Assembly: GCA_025929155.1 (NCBI GenBank)
Contig: JAICMR010000001.1
Location: 31,799 to 95,798 of the forward strand
DNA: 64,000 bases
Origin: Chthoniobacterales bacterium
GTDB taxonomy: Bacteria > Verrucomicrobiota > Verrucomicrobiia > Chthoniobacterales > UBA10450
Reading direction: 5' to 3'
Shown here: positions 25,910 through 34,580 of the stretch, one piece after another
Layout: the number at the start of each line of letters is the position of its first letter
How positions within the stretch are numbered: position 1 is the stretch's first letter
Translations under genes and position numbers: made by a program
Notes under the pieces: model-generated
What the model saw: only the letters and a program-made list of their open reading frames with translations
What the model was told of the DNA's origin: nothing
Databases searched by the model: none

Positions 25910-27658
25910 ATGGCGCTCCCAACCGACGAACGCGAAATCACGCTGCAAAAGACCGAACGGGTCTATGTCCGCCTCTCGTTAGGCATTATTCTTGGACTCG
26001 TTCTGCTCATCACGATCTGCTGGGCCGGCCGCCGCCTCTATGTAGTGTGGCAGGAGCGCAAGCTCATGCACCAGGCCCACGTCGCGTATAACAAACTGGA
26101 TCTCCGCTGGGCCGCGATGGCTGCGCAACGCGCATTCAGCCTCGACGACAAGAGCCTCGACGCCTGCCGCACCCTGGCGGATATCGCCGAGAAACAAAAG
26201 AGCGTTCAGGCGATCGAATGGCGGCGGCGCGCGCTCGCGATTGATCCCACGTCCTTCCCCGATCGGCTTTCGCTCGCAAATACCGCGCTTCGTTTTTCCC
26301 AACCGACGATAGCCGCCGAAGCGCTCGCGCAGATCGCGCCCTCGCAACAAAACAACCCGGAGTATCACGCCGCCGCCGCGCGCGTTGCCTTGACCCAAAA
26401 CGACCTTGCCGTCGCCGGCGCGCATTTTCGCGCTGCCGTGCGCTTCGCGCCTAACGACCCGAAACACGCGCTGGAACTGGCGGAGTTTCAACTCCGCTCC
26501 GGCAACGCCGACGAGCGCGCCACCGGACGCGCCAGCGCCACGCGCGTGAAGAGCAACAAACTCGTGCAGCTCGACGCGCTCCACATTTTGCTGAACGACG
26601 CGCTCGCCCGCCGCTCCGATGCTGATGCGGTTGCGCTCGCTCAAGAACTGGATGCGCTTCCGGACGCGCCAGCAACGGATCGTCTGCTTGCGCTCGGAAT
26701 CTTGCGCCGATTTAACGCTCCCACTTTCACTGGTGCGCTGACTCAATTGGAATCGGAGTCGGCCGGTTCCGCGGAAAAGGCCGCGCGACTGATCAATTGG
26801 ATGACGAGCCAGGGTCTCGCGCTGCTGGGGATCGATTGGAGCAAACAACTCGTGCCCGAAATGACCGGCAGCGTTTCAGTCCGTTTCGCGCTGGCCGATG
26901 CATATATCCAACTGCGGGATTGGACTGCGCTGAAGGCGATGCTGCAAGGCGGCTCGTGGAGTGGTGTCGAATCGTTCCGACTCGCGCTCCAGGCAAAGGT
27001 CGCGCAGGAAACCGACGACTCGGATGACTTTGAGAAATTCTGGGCCGAAGCGGTCGCCCAAGCCGAGAACAATAGCGACCGACTCAATGTTTTGCAGAAG
27101 CTCGCTTTTCAATGGCGTTGGCCGGCGAAAGGCGTTGGCGTTCTTTGGCTGCTCGCTCAAATCCCCGACTCCCAAACGACTGCGCTCCAAGCGCTCTATA
27201 ATTATTTTGCTGCGGAAAGAGACACTGCGGGGTTGTTCCGCGTGCTCACCCGGCTCATCGATGTGCTGCCGGATGACCCGATGGTGAAAAACAATTACGC
27301 GCAGATTTCCCTCCTCCTGCACGCCGATCCGTTCCGCGCCCGGACCCTCGCCGGCTATGTGCACCGCGAGCAACCTAAGAATGCCGCCTTCGCGTCCACT
27401 TACGCTTTCGCGCTTTACCGGGACGGCGATCTCGTCGGTGCGCTGAAGGTGATGGAAACCCTCACGCCCGAGCAGTTGGAAGATCCGTCGGTTGCGGCTT
27501 ACTACGGGATCTTTCTCACCGCGGCTGGTCATTCGGCCGAAGCCGTCAAGTTTCTCGATGCGTCCGGCCCGGCTAAACTCCTACCCGAAGAAGAAAAGCT
27601 GGTGAGCCAGGCTCGGACCAGCCTTGCGCGGCAGAAGAGCAAGAACGGCGGCGCGTGA
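25910..27658 (+). CDS. Membrane-anchored TPR-like protein next to exosortase
   Basis: About 582 aa from ATG 25910; a GTG at 25868 would add 14 residues. A short cytoplasmic N-terminus and one membrane helix (about residues 20-38, SLGIILGLVLLITICWAG) are followed by an Ala/Leu-rich helical-repeat domain resembling tetratricopeptide repeats: paired helices with A-L-x-I-D-P and F-A-P-N-D-P-K-H-A-L-E-L-A. It is divergent from the exosortase gene by about 60 bp, so the two probably share control. TPR proteins commonly accompany exosortase/polysaccharide export loci; that this one works with the exosortase is inference. Octamer copies are at 25976 and 26450; none lies in its last 1.2 kb. Confidence 0.78.
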   Translation: MALPTDEREITLQKTERVYVRLSLGIILGLVLLITICWAGRRLYVVWQERKLMHQAHVAYNKLDLRWAAMAAQRAFSLDDKSLDACRTLADIAEKQKSVQAIEWRRRALAIDPTSFPDRLSLANTALRFSQPTIAAEALAQIAPSQQNNPEYHAAAARVALTQNDLAVAGAHFRAAVRFAPNDPKHALELAEFQLRSGNADERATGRASATRVKSNKLVQLDALHILLNDALARRSDADAVALAQELDALPDAPATDRLLALGILRRFNAPTFTGALTQLESESAGSAEKAARLINWMTSQGLALLGIDWSKQLVPEMTGSVSVRFALADAYIQLRDWTALKAMLQGGSWSGVESFRLALQAKVAQETDDSDDFEKFWAEAVAQAENNSDRLNVLQKLAFQWRWPAKGVGVLWLLAQIPDSQTTALQALYNYFAAERDTAGLFRVLTRLIDVLPDDPMVKNNYAQISLLLHADPFRARTLAGYVHREQPKNAAFASTYAFALYRDGDLVGALKVMETLTPEQLEDPSVAAYYGIFLTAAGHSAEAVKFLDASGPAKLLPEEEKLVSQARTSLARQKSKNGGA

Positions 27659-27768
27659 GCTGTTGAATAGGAGCTCTGCAGATCCTAAGGATCACAGGTC
27701 TTCCTGCCGCCGGCACGATAGCGCCTCTTAGCGATAAAAAGACGCTCACGAGATCCTGGTCATCGCTT
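27659..27768. other. Convergent gap TPR protein / polB
   Basis: 110 bp with a tiny palindrome GATCCTAAGGATC, but no convincing terminator. Confidence 0.4.
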
Positions 27769-30045
27769 CTAGAAGCCAAGGTCAGTCTGCGCCGGTTCTT
27801 TGCCGGCCGTCTTCGTGCTCGTAAAACTCGCGAACTTCTTCATCAGGTCATCGAGCTTCGCGGCGTAGTAATCGATGTTCTCGTCGCGTGCCTTCGGATC
27901 GAAATCCGACACGAGTTTGGCGTTGTCATAAGCGGCTACCTTTTTTGTCGTACCAGTAATGTAGTAACTGACTTGATCACCCGGCCGATAGATACGCCCG
28001 CTGGAGAGCGCTAGTTCATAGGCGGCGGCGCGATTCCGGGCGGACCCTGCGATTTTCTGGCGATACTTTTCGAGCGAATCCTGCAGTGTGTCGGTCTTCA
28101 TCAGCATTTCGATGGGCCAGGCCCGGGCGCGAATTTTCTCCTCAAACTGGCCGCGCAGGTCGTGGATCGCCTCCGACTTTTCCTGCATGAGCAGCTTGAT
28201 CATTTCCTCGAGAAAGACGCGCTGAAATTTCTCCAGCCCTCGTGACTTGAGCGCACCGCCCTTCAGTGTGACCTCGCCTTCCTTGTCCAGGAGTGCGTAG
28301 TTCTTGGCCTTATAGCTGAACATAGCATCGAACTGCTCGTCGAATTCTACGTCGATTCCGCGCGGTAGCTCCTTTGCCAAACCATCACGCAGGCGTTCAA
28401 TCTGCGCTGTAGTGGCGGCGGTGTCGGCCGCTTTCCCCGGGCCTCGGTCCGATCCGGACACTTTCACGTTATCTTCGTTAGGTGGAACAAAGTAGATACC
28501 ATCTGTATCGACCTCGATCACTTTCGCGCCTTGCGCTTGCAGCCACGCGATCATTTGTTTCAGGAGATCGCGACCGATCTGAGTTACCCGCGCCGCCGCT
28601 TCGAAATCGGCAAAATTTCCCTGGGCAAAGCCCAGATAGCCATAGAAACTGTTGATCAGAATCTTAAAGGTGTTCTGCAACGCGTGATAGTAGCGGCGGG
28701 CCGGCTCATCTTTCGCCTCCCGCATGTCTGCCTTCGCCTGCAGACGAAAAGTCCGCAGGTCAGTCAATAGGTGTCGAAAGATCTGGAGCTGGTCGTTGAC
28801 CGGAAAACAATCGAACTGCAACATGATTGACGGGTAGAGCGACGCAACGTCGCAATGCCAGACATTCCGCGCCACGCCGGTGAAGAAGATATCGGTGTAA
28901 CCGCCTTCGAACCCGCGCGCCATCGGCATCTCCGGAATGCTATGACGTTGCCGAAAATATTCGCGAAGGAAGAGCGCGTTGATCCGGGTCGCGTTGCCGC
29001 GCACGATCACATCCTGATAGTTATAGGGGAAAATCTGCGCCTGAATGAAGTAACTGGGGCTCAACAGATCGGCCACGTCGCGCGTTTCGCGCACGGCACA
29101 AAGAGCGCGCTCCCGGTAACGCTCCGGATCTTCCAGCCAGGCGCGCTGCAGCTCTTTCCCGGAGAGTCGGGAAATTTCGGCTATACTCGTTAGGCCAAAG
29201 TGCTGCGCCACTTCGCTTCGCTCGAAACCGGAGAGGGTTCGCATCCCGACATCGTAGAACTGCGCCAGGAGAAAGGTATCGAGAAAGTGCCGGCCTTCGA
29301 TCGTGAACTTCGGGTAATCGATAGTCTTCTCGGCAATCTGGAGCCGCGAGGGACGCGAGCGAAGAAAGCCGCCGCTTCTGCCCCAGTCGAGTTTCGTTTT
29401 CGCCTTGCGCGCGCGGGCCACGAGAAAGGGCAGGTCGAACTTAAAGAGGTTATGACCTTCGATGACATCAGGATCGCGTTCTTTGATCAAAGTGGTTAGC
29501 CGTTTGATCGCGGCATGTTCGGATTCCTCGATCGCATTCGGATCGACCGTAATCAGTTCCTCCCAGCCTGAGTGATCGGAGACGGCGATGCTGGTGATAT
29601 GATCATCGCCGGCGGCTTCGAGATCACCACCGGCGAAAGAGAGGACCTCCAACTGGAGGCGCTTCAGCTCGTTGAAGGGCAACTTTTTGAAAAGCGTCCG
29701 TCCGGTTTGCGTCAGGTAGTGCTGGACTGGATCACTGAAAGCGAAAAAGTTCCGGCCCGCTTTCTTCAAACCATTGCGAAGAGCGATCAGTTCCTTCCAG
29801 CTATCGGTTGTGACAAGCCAGTTATACTTGAGGTCGCCGGTCAGCTTTTCGGCCGTCTTTAACCCGAGATCAGCGACGTCCGCATCGCTCCAGACGAAAG
29901 GATGGAACGGTTCAATGTCGCAGACCGTTCTGCCCTCCTTCTCGCGGCGGTAAACCTTAATGGTTCCCGTTTCGCCCAGCTCGATTGCCACAATTCGCGT
30001 GGTCGGATCGGCGCCGAAGAGGAGCTGGTTATCTTCAAAACTCAT
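27769..30045 (-). CDS. Family B DNA polymerase
   Basis: A 758-aa B-family (Pol II-like) polymerase, probably for repair or translesion synthesis. The polymerase motifs are A, DVASLYPSIML; B, KILINSFYGYLGF; and C, EVDTDGIYF (DTDG rather than the common DTDS). In the exonuclease domain Exo II (EGHNLFKFDLPFL) and Exo III (AVRETRDVADLL) are visible. The Exo I position reads RLQLEVLSF, where a D-x-E is expected; the first catalytic acid appears absent. The C-terminal region (GDQVSYYITGTTKK) is typical of the family. The gene stands 52 bp downstream of larC on the same strand. Octamer copies are at 28475 and 29187. Confidence 0.92.
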   Translation of the reverse strand: MSFEDNQLLFGADPTTRIVAIELGETGTIKVYRREKEGRTVCDIEPFHPFVWSDADVADLGLKTAEKLTGDLKYNWLVTTDSWKELIALRNGLKKAGRNFFAFSDPVQHYLTQTGRTLFKKLPFNELKRLQLEVLSFAGGDLEAAGDDHITSIAVSDHSGWEELITVDPNAIEESEHAAIKRLTTLIKERDPDVIEGHNLFKFDLPFLVARARKAKTKLDWGRSGGFLRSRPSRLQIAEKTIDYPKFTIEGRHFLDTFLLAQFYDVGMRTLSGFERSEVAQHFGLTSIAEISRLSGKELQRAWLEDPERYRERALCAVRETRDVADLLSPSYFIQAQIFPYNYQDVIVRGNATRINALFLREYFRQRHSIPEMPMARGFEGGYTDIFFTGVARNVWHCDVASLYPSIMLQFDCFPVNDQLQIFRHLLTDLRTFRLQAKADMREAKDEPARRYYHALQNTFKILINSFYGYLGFAQGNFADFEAAARVTQIGRDLLKQMIAWLQAQGAKVIEVDTDGIYFVPPNEDNVKVSGSDRGPGKAADTAATTAQIERLRDGLAKELPRGIDVEFDEQFDAMFSYKAKNYALLDKEGEVTLKGGALKSRGLEKFQRVFLEEMIKLLMQEKSEAIHDLRGQFEEKIRARAWPIEMLMKTDTLQDSLEKYRQKIAGSARNRAAAYELALSSGRIYRPGDQVSYYITGTTKKVAAYDNAKLVSDFDPKARDENIDYYAAKLDDLMKKFASFTSTKTAGKEPAQTDLGF

Positions 30046-30097
30046 GGCCGCTCAACTAACCATAAGTTTGCCGCGGCGCGACTCGCGGCCACCGTCG

Positions 30098-31267
30098 TTA
30101 GGCGGAAAAAGCGGCGAGCGCAGCCTGATAAATCAGTCGTAACGGTTCCCCGCTTCGTTCCTGGGCGACGCGGCAGCTTTCGTATTCCGGCGCGATCTGC
30201 ACAACCTCCTTTTCGAGAAGGCCCAGCTTGATTGTGATCTCGCCGAAGCGCGTCATCACCTTTTCAAAACGCCGCTCAAGTTTGTAGCGCCGCTTCTCGC
30301 TCCGGCGCAGCCCGAACGCGCTTGTCTCTGTAAGAAGCGCACGCACGATCCTATTTTCGAGTGCGGGCGCGCAAAGGACTGACAACCGCATGCCCGGTCG
30401 GTTTTTCTTCATCTGCACCGGCGCGAGAGTGACATCGAGTGCGCCGAAGGCGAGCAGCTGCTCCATCGCGGCACCGGTTAATTCCGGAGAGAGATCGTCC
30501 AAATTCGTTTCGAGCTCGATCACGGTGTCGTGTTCCCAATCGTTAAGGGAGGATCGACCGAGGATGGCGCGCAAGACGTTTGGCCGCTCCGCCAAGTCGC
30601 GCGTCCCGATGCCATAGCCGACGCGCTCGATCTCCAACGGCGGCATCACGCCGAAGGCCGTCGCACATTCCGCGGCGATCGCCGCTCCGGTCGGCGTGAT
30701 CGATTCCCACGGCTCATCAACCTGCTCGAGGGGAATTCCGCGCAAGATCTCGAGTGTCGCCGGCGCCGGGAGCGGGAAACGCCCATGTGCACAATCGATC
30801 CAGCCGCGGCCTTCGCGGAGCGACGAGACCAGCACCCGCGGATCACCAAGTTCTTGAAGTGCCACGGCGGCCGCGACGATGTCGGCGATCGAATCGGCCG
30901 CGCCGACCTCATGAAAACCAACGGTCTCAAGTGGGACACCGTGGATTTTCGCCTCCGCCTCCGCGATCCGCGCGAAGATGCCGAGGGCTTTCTCCCTAAC
31001 GAACTGGGAGAGCTGGCTCGAAGCGATCAACTCGCAGATCTGCGCGTAAGTGCGGCCGTGCCGATGCTCCTGCTCGCGCACGACAAATTTCAGGCCGCTG
31101 ATCCCCTGCCGCGTCTGCCGCTCGAAATGTATCTCCGTATTGCCTATCGGGAGCTTGCGCAGCTCGCTCGTGATTCGCTCCGGTTCCAGCCCAAGATCGC
31201 AGAGGGCGCCGGCTGTCATGTCGCCGCTGATTCCGGAAAAGCAGTCGAGATAAAGGATGCGATTCAT
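30098..31267 (-). CDS. larC: Nickel-insertion protein LarC (nickel-pincer cofactor synthesis)
   Basis: 389 aa, the full-length DUF111/LarC family. The N-terminus YLDCFSGISGDMTAGAL and the internal VGFHEVGAADSIADIV and DDLSPE segments are family hallmarks. LarC inserts nickel into the pyridinium dithiocarboxylate mononucleotide using CTP, for lactate racemase and related enzymes. larA, larB and larE are not in the window, so the client enzyme is elsewhere or different (inference). An octamer copy lies at 30095, just beyond the stop codon; another is inside at 30995. Confidence 0.93.
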   Translation of the reverse strand: MNRILYLDCFSGISGDMTAGALCDLGLEPERITSELRKLPIGNTEIHFERQTRQGISGLKFVVREQEHRHGRTYAQICELIASSQLSQFVREKALGIFARIAEAEAKIHGVPLETVGFHEVGAADSIADIVAAAVALQELGDPRVLVSSLREGRGWIDCAHGRFPLPAPATLEILRGIPLEQVDEPWESITPTGAAIAAECATAFGVMPPLEIERVGYGIGTRDLAERPNVLRAILGRSSLNDWEHDTVIELETNLDDLSPELTGAAMEQLLAFGALDVTLAPVQMKKNRPGMRLSVLCAPALENRIVRALLTETSAFGLRRSEKRRYKLERRFEKVMTRFGEITIKLGLLEKEVVQIAPEYESCRVAQERSGEPLRLIYQAALAAFSA

Positions 31268-31356
31268 CGAGGAACAAAAAGTGGATCAGCTTATCACAGG
31301 AGAAAAGGAGCGGCAGCGGCGCTTTGCTCGTTAGGTTTTTCGCTCTAATCTGCGAG

Positions 31357-32703
31357 ATGAAATTCTTCTCCGCGCTCCTCCTTTTTCTCCTCGCCACCAG
31401 CACGCCGCTCGCGCTCGCGGAGCAGACTGCGGCCCAACTGGCAGAGCAGGAGCTGCCCTCGCTCGTCCAGATTTACAAGGATCTACATACCCATCCTGAA
31501 CTTTCCACCCAGGAGAAGGAAACCTCCGCCCTCATTGCAAAGGAATTGAAAGCCGCAGGGTGCGAAGTCACGGATCATCTCGGTAAATACGAGACCCCCG
31601 GCCTGACCGGTTACGGCGTCGTCGGCATTATGAAAAACGGGGAGGGCCCGACTGTGCTCATCCGCACCGACATGGATGCGCTCCCGGTTGAGGAGGAAAC
31701 CGGCCTGCCCTACGCGAGCAAAGTCACGACCACGGACCAGGCTGGCAAAACCGTCCACGTCATGCACGCCTGTGGTCACGATGCGCATATGGCGATCTTC
31801 ATCGGCGTCGCCCGCGCGCTCGCGAGGACTAAAGATCAATGGCACGGCACGATCGAGTTTGTTGGCCAGCCGGCGGAAGAAACTGGTTCCGGCGCCAAGG
31901 CGCTGCTGGCGGACGGGCTTTACAAGAGATTTCCGAAGCCGGATTACGCGATCGGCTACCATGACAATGCCGAGCTCCCCACCGGCACGATCGGCGTCCG
32001 GCCAGGTTATGTTTTCGCCAACGTCGATTCCGTCGATATCACCGTGCGCGGCATAGGTGGGCACGGTGCCTATCCGCACAAAACCAAGGACCCCGTCGTA
32101 CTCGCTTCCGAGATTGTGATGGGACTGCAGACGATCGCGAGCCGGGAAAACAACCCCCTCGATCCGATCGTCATCACGGTGGGTTCGATCCACGGCGGGA
32201 CCAAGCACAACATCATTCCGGACGAAGTGAAGATGCAGCTGACGGTGCGCAGTTATAAACCGGAAGTACGCAAACATGTTCTTGAAGCGATCGCCCGCGT
32301 CGCCAAAGGGATGGCGATCGCGGCCGGCTTCCCTGAGGACAAAATGCCGATCGTCCACGTGGAGGAAGATGAGTTCACACCCGCGACCTATAACAATCCG
32401 GAGCTGACCGGGCGTCTCACAAACGTCTGGAAAAGCGCGATCGGCGCCGAACATGTGGTCGACAAAGACCCGACAATGGGTGGGGAAGATTTCTCCGAGT
32501 ACAGCCTGCCGGATCATTCCGTTCCGGCGTGTGACTTCTGGATCGGCGCAGTCGCGCCCGAGAAAGTCGCGGCGAGCGAGAAAAGTGGTCAGCCGTTGCC
32601 GAGCCTGCACTCCAGCAAATTCGCGCCCGTTCCGGAGCCAACGATCAAGCTCGGCGTCACCGCCGTGACGACCGCCGTGCTGGATTTGATGGGGAAAAAG
32701 TAG
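31357..32703 (+). CDS. Secreted M20-family amidohydrolase (hippurate hydrolase/IAA-amide type)
   Basis: About 448 aa from ATG 31357. A clear signal peptide (MKFFSALLLFLLATSTPLALA) points to a periplasmic or secreted enzyme, whereas most relatives are cytoplasmic. The binuclear-metal ligands are visible: MHACGHDAHM, the catalytic-base Glu pair in GQPAEETGSG, GYHDNAELP, and the late PTMGGEDFSEY. The family removes acyl groups from amino acids (for example N-acyl or hippurate-type amides); the substrate is not predictable here. The octamer at 31328 lies 22 nt before the ATG, in the leader. Confidence 0.9.
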   Translation: MKFFSALLLFLLATSTPLALAEQTAAQLAEQELPSLVQIYKDLHTHPELSTQEKETSALIAKELKAAGCEVTDHLGKYETPGLTGYGVVGIMKNGEGPTVLIRTDMDALPVEEETGLPYASKVTTTDQAGKTVHVMHACGHDAHMAIFIGVARALARTKDQWHGTIEFVGQPAEETGSGAKALLADGLYKRFPKPDYAIGYHDNAELPTGTIGVRPGYVFANVDSVDITVRGIGGHGAYPHKTKDPVVLASEIVMGLQTIASRENNPLDPIVITVGSIHGGTKHNIIPDEVKMQLTVRSYKPEVRKHVLEAIARVAKGMAIAAGFPEDKMPIVHVEEDEFTPATYNNPELTGRLTNVWKSAIGAEHVVDKDPTMGGEDFSEYSLPDHSVPACDFWIGAVAPEKVAASEKSGQPLPSLHSSKFAPVPEPTIKLGVTAVTTAVLDLMGKK

Positions 32704-32864
32704 CAGTCGCATTGCGCGCGGGATTTTCGGGCAACATCACCGCACTATTCGTTAGGCACGATCCGTCGCATGTGCGAATTCCATCACCGCGGAATCTTGC
32801 AACGGAGTGAACGGCAGCGCGACCAGTCGCGGCGGTGCCTAGCGAACCGGCCAAGCGGAACCCG
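32704..32864. other. Convergent gap amidohydrolase / ftsZ
   Basis: 161 bp between convergent gene ends. It contains one octamer (32749) and a one-mismatch relative (CCTAGCGA, about 32838). No strong terminator hairpin is seen. Confidence 0.4.
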
Positions 32865-34364
32865 TCATTTCACCCGCACGTTCTTGCGCAGAAACGTCGG
32901 CACGTCGAGGTCCTGGCCTTCCACAATCGTTGGCTCGCTTTTCTCGAAACGTCCGCGCGAGACGGACTCGAATTGCAATACTTCCTGTCGTGCTTGCACA
33001 AATTTTTCCTTCCGCGGCGTCTTTGCCGCAACCGGTGCTGCCGGAAGCAATTCATCCGGTTCCTTCGGCAGCGAGACCTTCTTTTTTTCCCGGACCGGGG
33101 CGGGAACCGGGGAAGCGCTCGCTTCGATTGGCTCTGGTTTGACTGGCGGTTCCGCGACCACTTCGATCGGCGCAGGAGGTGGCGTCGGCTCGGTGCGCCC
33201 CTCGCTCACTGGGGTCGCAGATTCCGAAGCACGTGAAATCTCCGCCTGCGGCTCAATGATTTCGGCGGCCGCCGGTTGCGCTGCGGGTTCCGGCGGCAGC
33301 GCCGGTGACAATTTCGGAGCCGCCGGGGAAGCTTTCAGCCCCACCGGCGCGGGCTCCCGAATCGGCGGCGGCGGCGCCGCTTCCATCGCGGAGCCAATCG
33401 AGCTGATCAACGTCACGCTCATGCGATTTCCCATTTTCCCATCGACCGACGTCCCGAACAAAATCTGCGTCTGATCTTCCACGTGGCGATTCAGCTCCTG
33501 CATCACGATCTCCACTTCCGTCAGCGTCATGCCGGGGCCGCCGGAGATTTGCACGAGCACATGCCGCGCGTCGGTCAGCATTTTGCCGCGATCCATCAGC
33601 GGATTTTTCAGGGCAAGCGCGAGTGCTTCGTGGGCGCGATTGTCGCTGTCGGATTCGCCGAAACCGAAGAGGCAGCGGCTGTCCTGGCTGCGCAGCGCTG
33701 AGAGCAATTCGTCAAAGCCGATCCGGATTAAACCCGGCCGCCGAACGACATTGACGATCGCCCGCACGCTTTGGCTGATCGTCTGGTCGGCAACCGCGAA
33801 AGCCTGATGGATTCCCGCTTTCGGCAAAACCATGTCGCCCATCCGATCGTTCTCAAAACAGACGACCGCGTCGGCCAATTGCTGGAGCTCGCGGAGCGCT
33901 TCGCTCGCCTGCGCGCCGCGGCGTTTGCCTTCGAATGCAAAGGGCAAGGTCGCGAAAGCCACGACCAGCGCGCCGCATTCCCGCGCCATCTGCACGACGC
34001 AAGGCGCGCCTCCCGAACCGGTGCCCCCGCCCAGCCCGGCGCAGACGAAAACCATTCGTGCGCCTTGCAGCGCCTCGCGAATTTCATCAGCGGATTCGTT
34101 GACCGCATTGAAGCCGAGCTCCGGGTCGCCACCCGCACCTAAGCCGCGCGTGACGTCGCGCCCAAGCTGCACCTTTTGTGTCGCAACGGAACTGGCGAGC
34201 GATTGCACATCGGTATTCGCGGCGATCAGGTCAACGTGTTCGAGGCCGTCGAGCACGATCCGATCGAGCGCGTTTGAGCCGGCGCCTCCCACGCCAATGA
34301 TTTTGATCGCGAGATCGTCTTCGTGCTTTTCGGGCAGAGTGTAGTTGCGGCTGAGCTGGATCAT
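32865..34364 (-). CDS. ftsZ: Cell division protein FtsZ
   Basis: A tubulin-like GTPase forming the division ring, 499 aa. The GTP-binding domain spans about 15-315, with the nucleotide loop GLGGGTGSGGAP near 110-121 (the usual form has GTGTGAAP). NPLMDRGKMLTDA and the T7-type segment are present. A Pro/Ala/Glu-rich disordered linker (about 325-470) leads to the conserved C-terminal peptide DVPTFLRKNVRVK that binds FtsA. It is the last gene of the dcw cluster. CCTAACGA sits 2-9 nt before the ATG, where a ribosome-binding site would be, and no Shine-Dalgarno is seen. The gene itself has no octamer. Confidence 0.97.
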   Translation of the reverse strand: MIQLSRNYTLPEKHEDDLAIKIIGVGGAGSNALDRIVLDGLEHVDLIAANTDVQSLASSVATQKVQLGRDVTRGLGAGGDPELGFNAVNESADEIREALQGARMVFVCAGLGGGTGSGGAPCVVQMARECGALVVAFATLPFAFEGKRRGAQASEALRELQQLADAVVCFENDRMGDMVLPKAGIHQAFAVADQTISQSVRAIVNVVRRPGLIRIGFDELLSALRSQDSRCLFGFGESDSDNRAHEALALALKNPLMDRGKMLTDARHVLVQISGGPGMTLTEVEIVMQELNRHVEDQTQILFGTSVDGKMGNRMSVTLISSIGSAMEAAPPPPIREPAPVGLKASPAAPKLSPALPPEPAAQPAAAEIIEPQAEISRASESATPVSEGRTEPTPPPAPIEVVAEPPVKPEPIEASASPVPAPVREKKKVSLPKEPDELLPAAPVAAKTPRKEKFVQARQEVLQFESVSRGRFEKSEPTIVEGQDLDVPTFLRKNVRVK

Positions 34365-34580
34365 TTCGTTAGGTGGTCGTTAGGCATAAAGAAAGGAGCA
34401 GAAAAGAGAAATTGTCATCTCGACCGGAGCGCAGCGAAGCCGAAGGATCTCGGCGGTTTCTTGGAAGGCGTCGCGCATTTTGTTCACTTCGATTGGGGCT
34501 TCATGCAGCTCCACGTGATCCCTCGACTCCGCTGCGCTTCGCCCGAGATGACAGAATGGCTGGTTCCGGCGTGGATCGGC
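34365..34580. other. ftsA-ftsZ junction with two octamers and a hairpin repeat
   Basis: 216 bp. Two direct TCGTTAGG copies start 11 bp apart (34366, 34377) next to the ftsZ start. A family A hairpin pair fills most of the rest. This separates ftsZ from an otherwise largely coupled operon, so ftsZ may have its own leader or promoter (inference). Confidence 0.55.
34413..34553. repeat. Family A hairpin repeat between ftsA and ftsZ
   Basis: GTCATCTCGACCGGAGCGCA...GAAGGATCTCGGCGG on the left and GTGATCCCTCGACTCCGCTG...GCCCGAGATGAC on the right are inverted copies, with a loop of about 60 nt. Confidence 0.85.
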
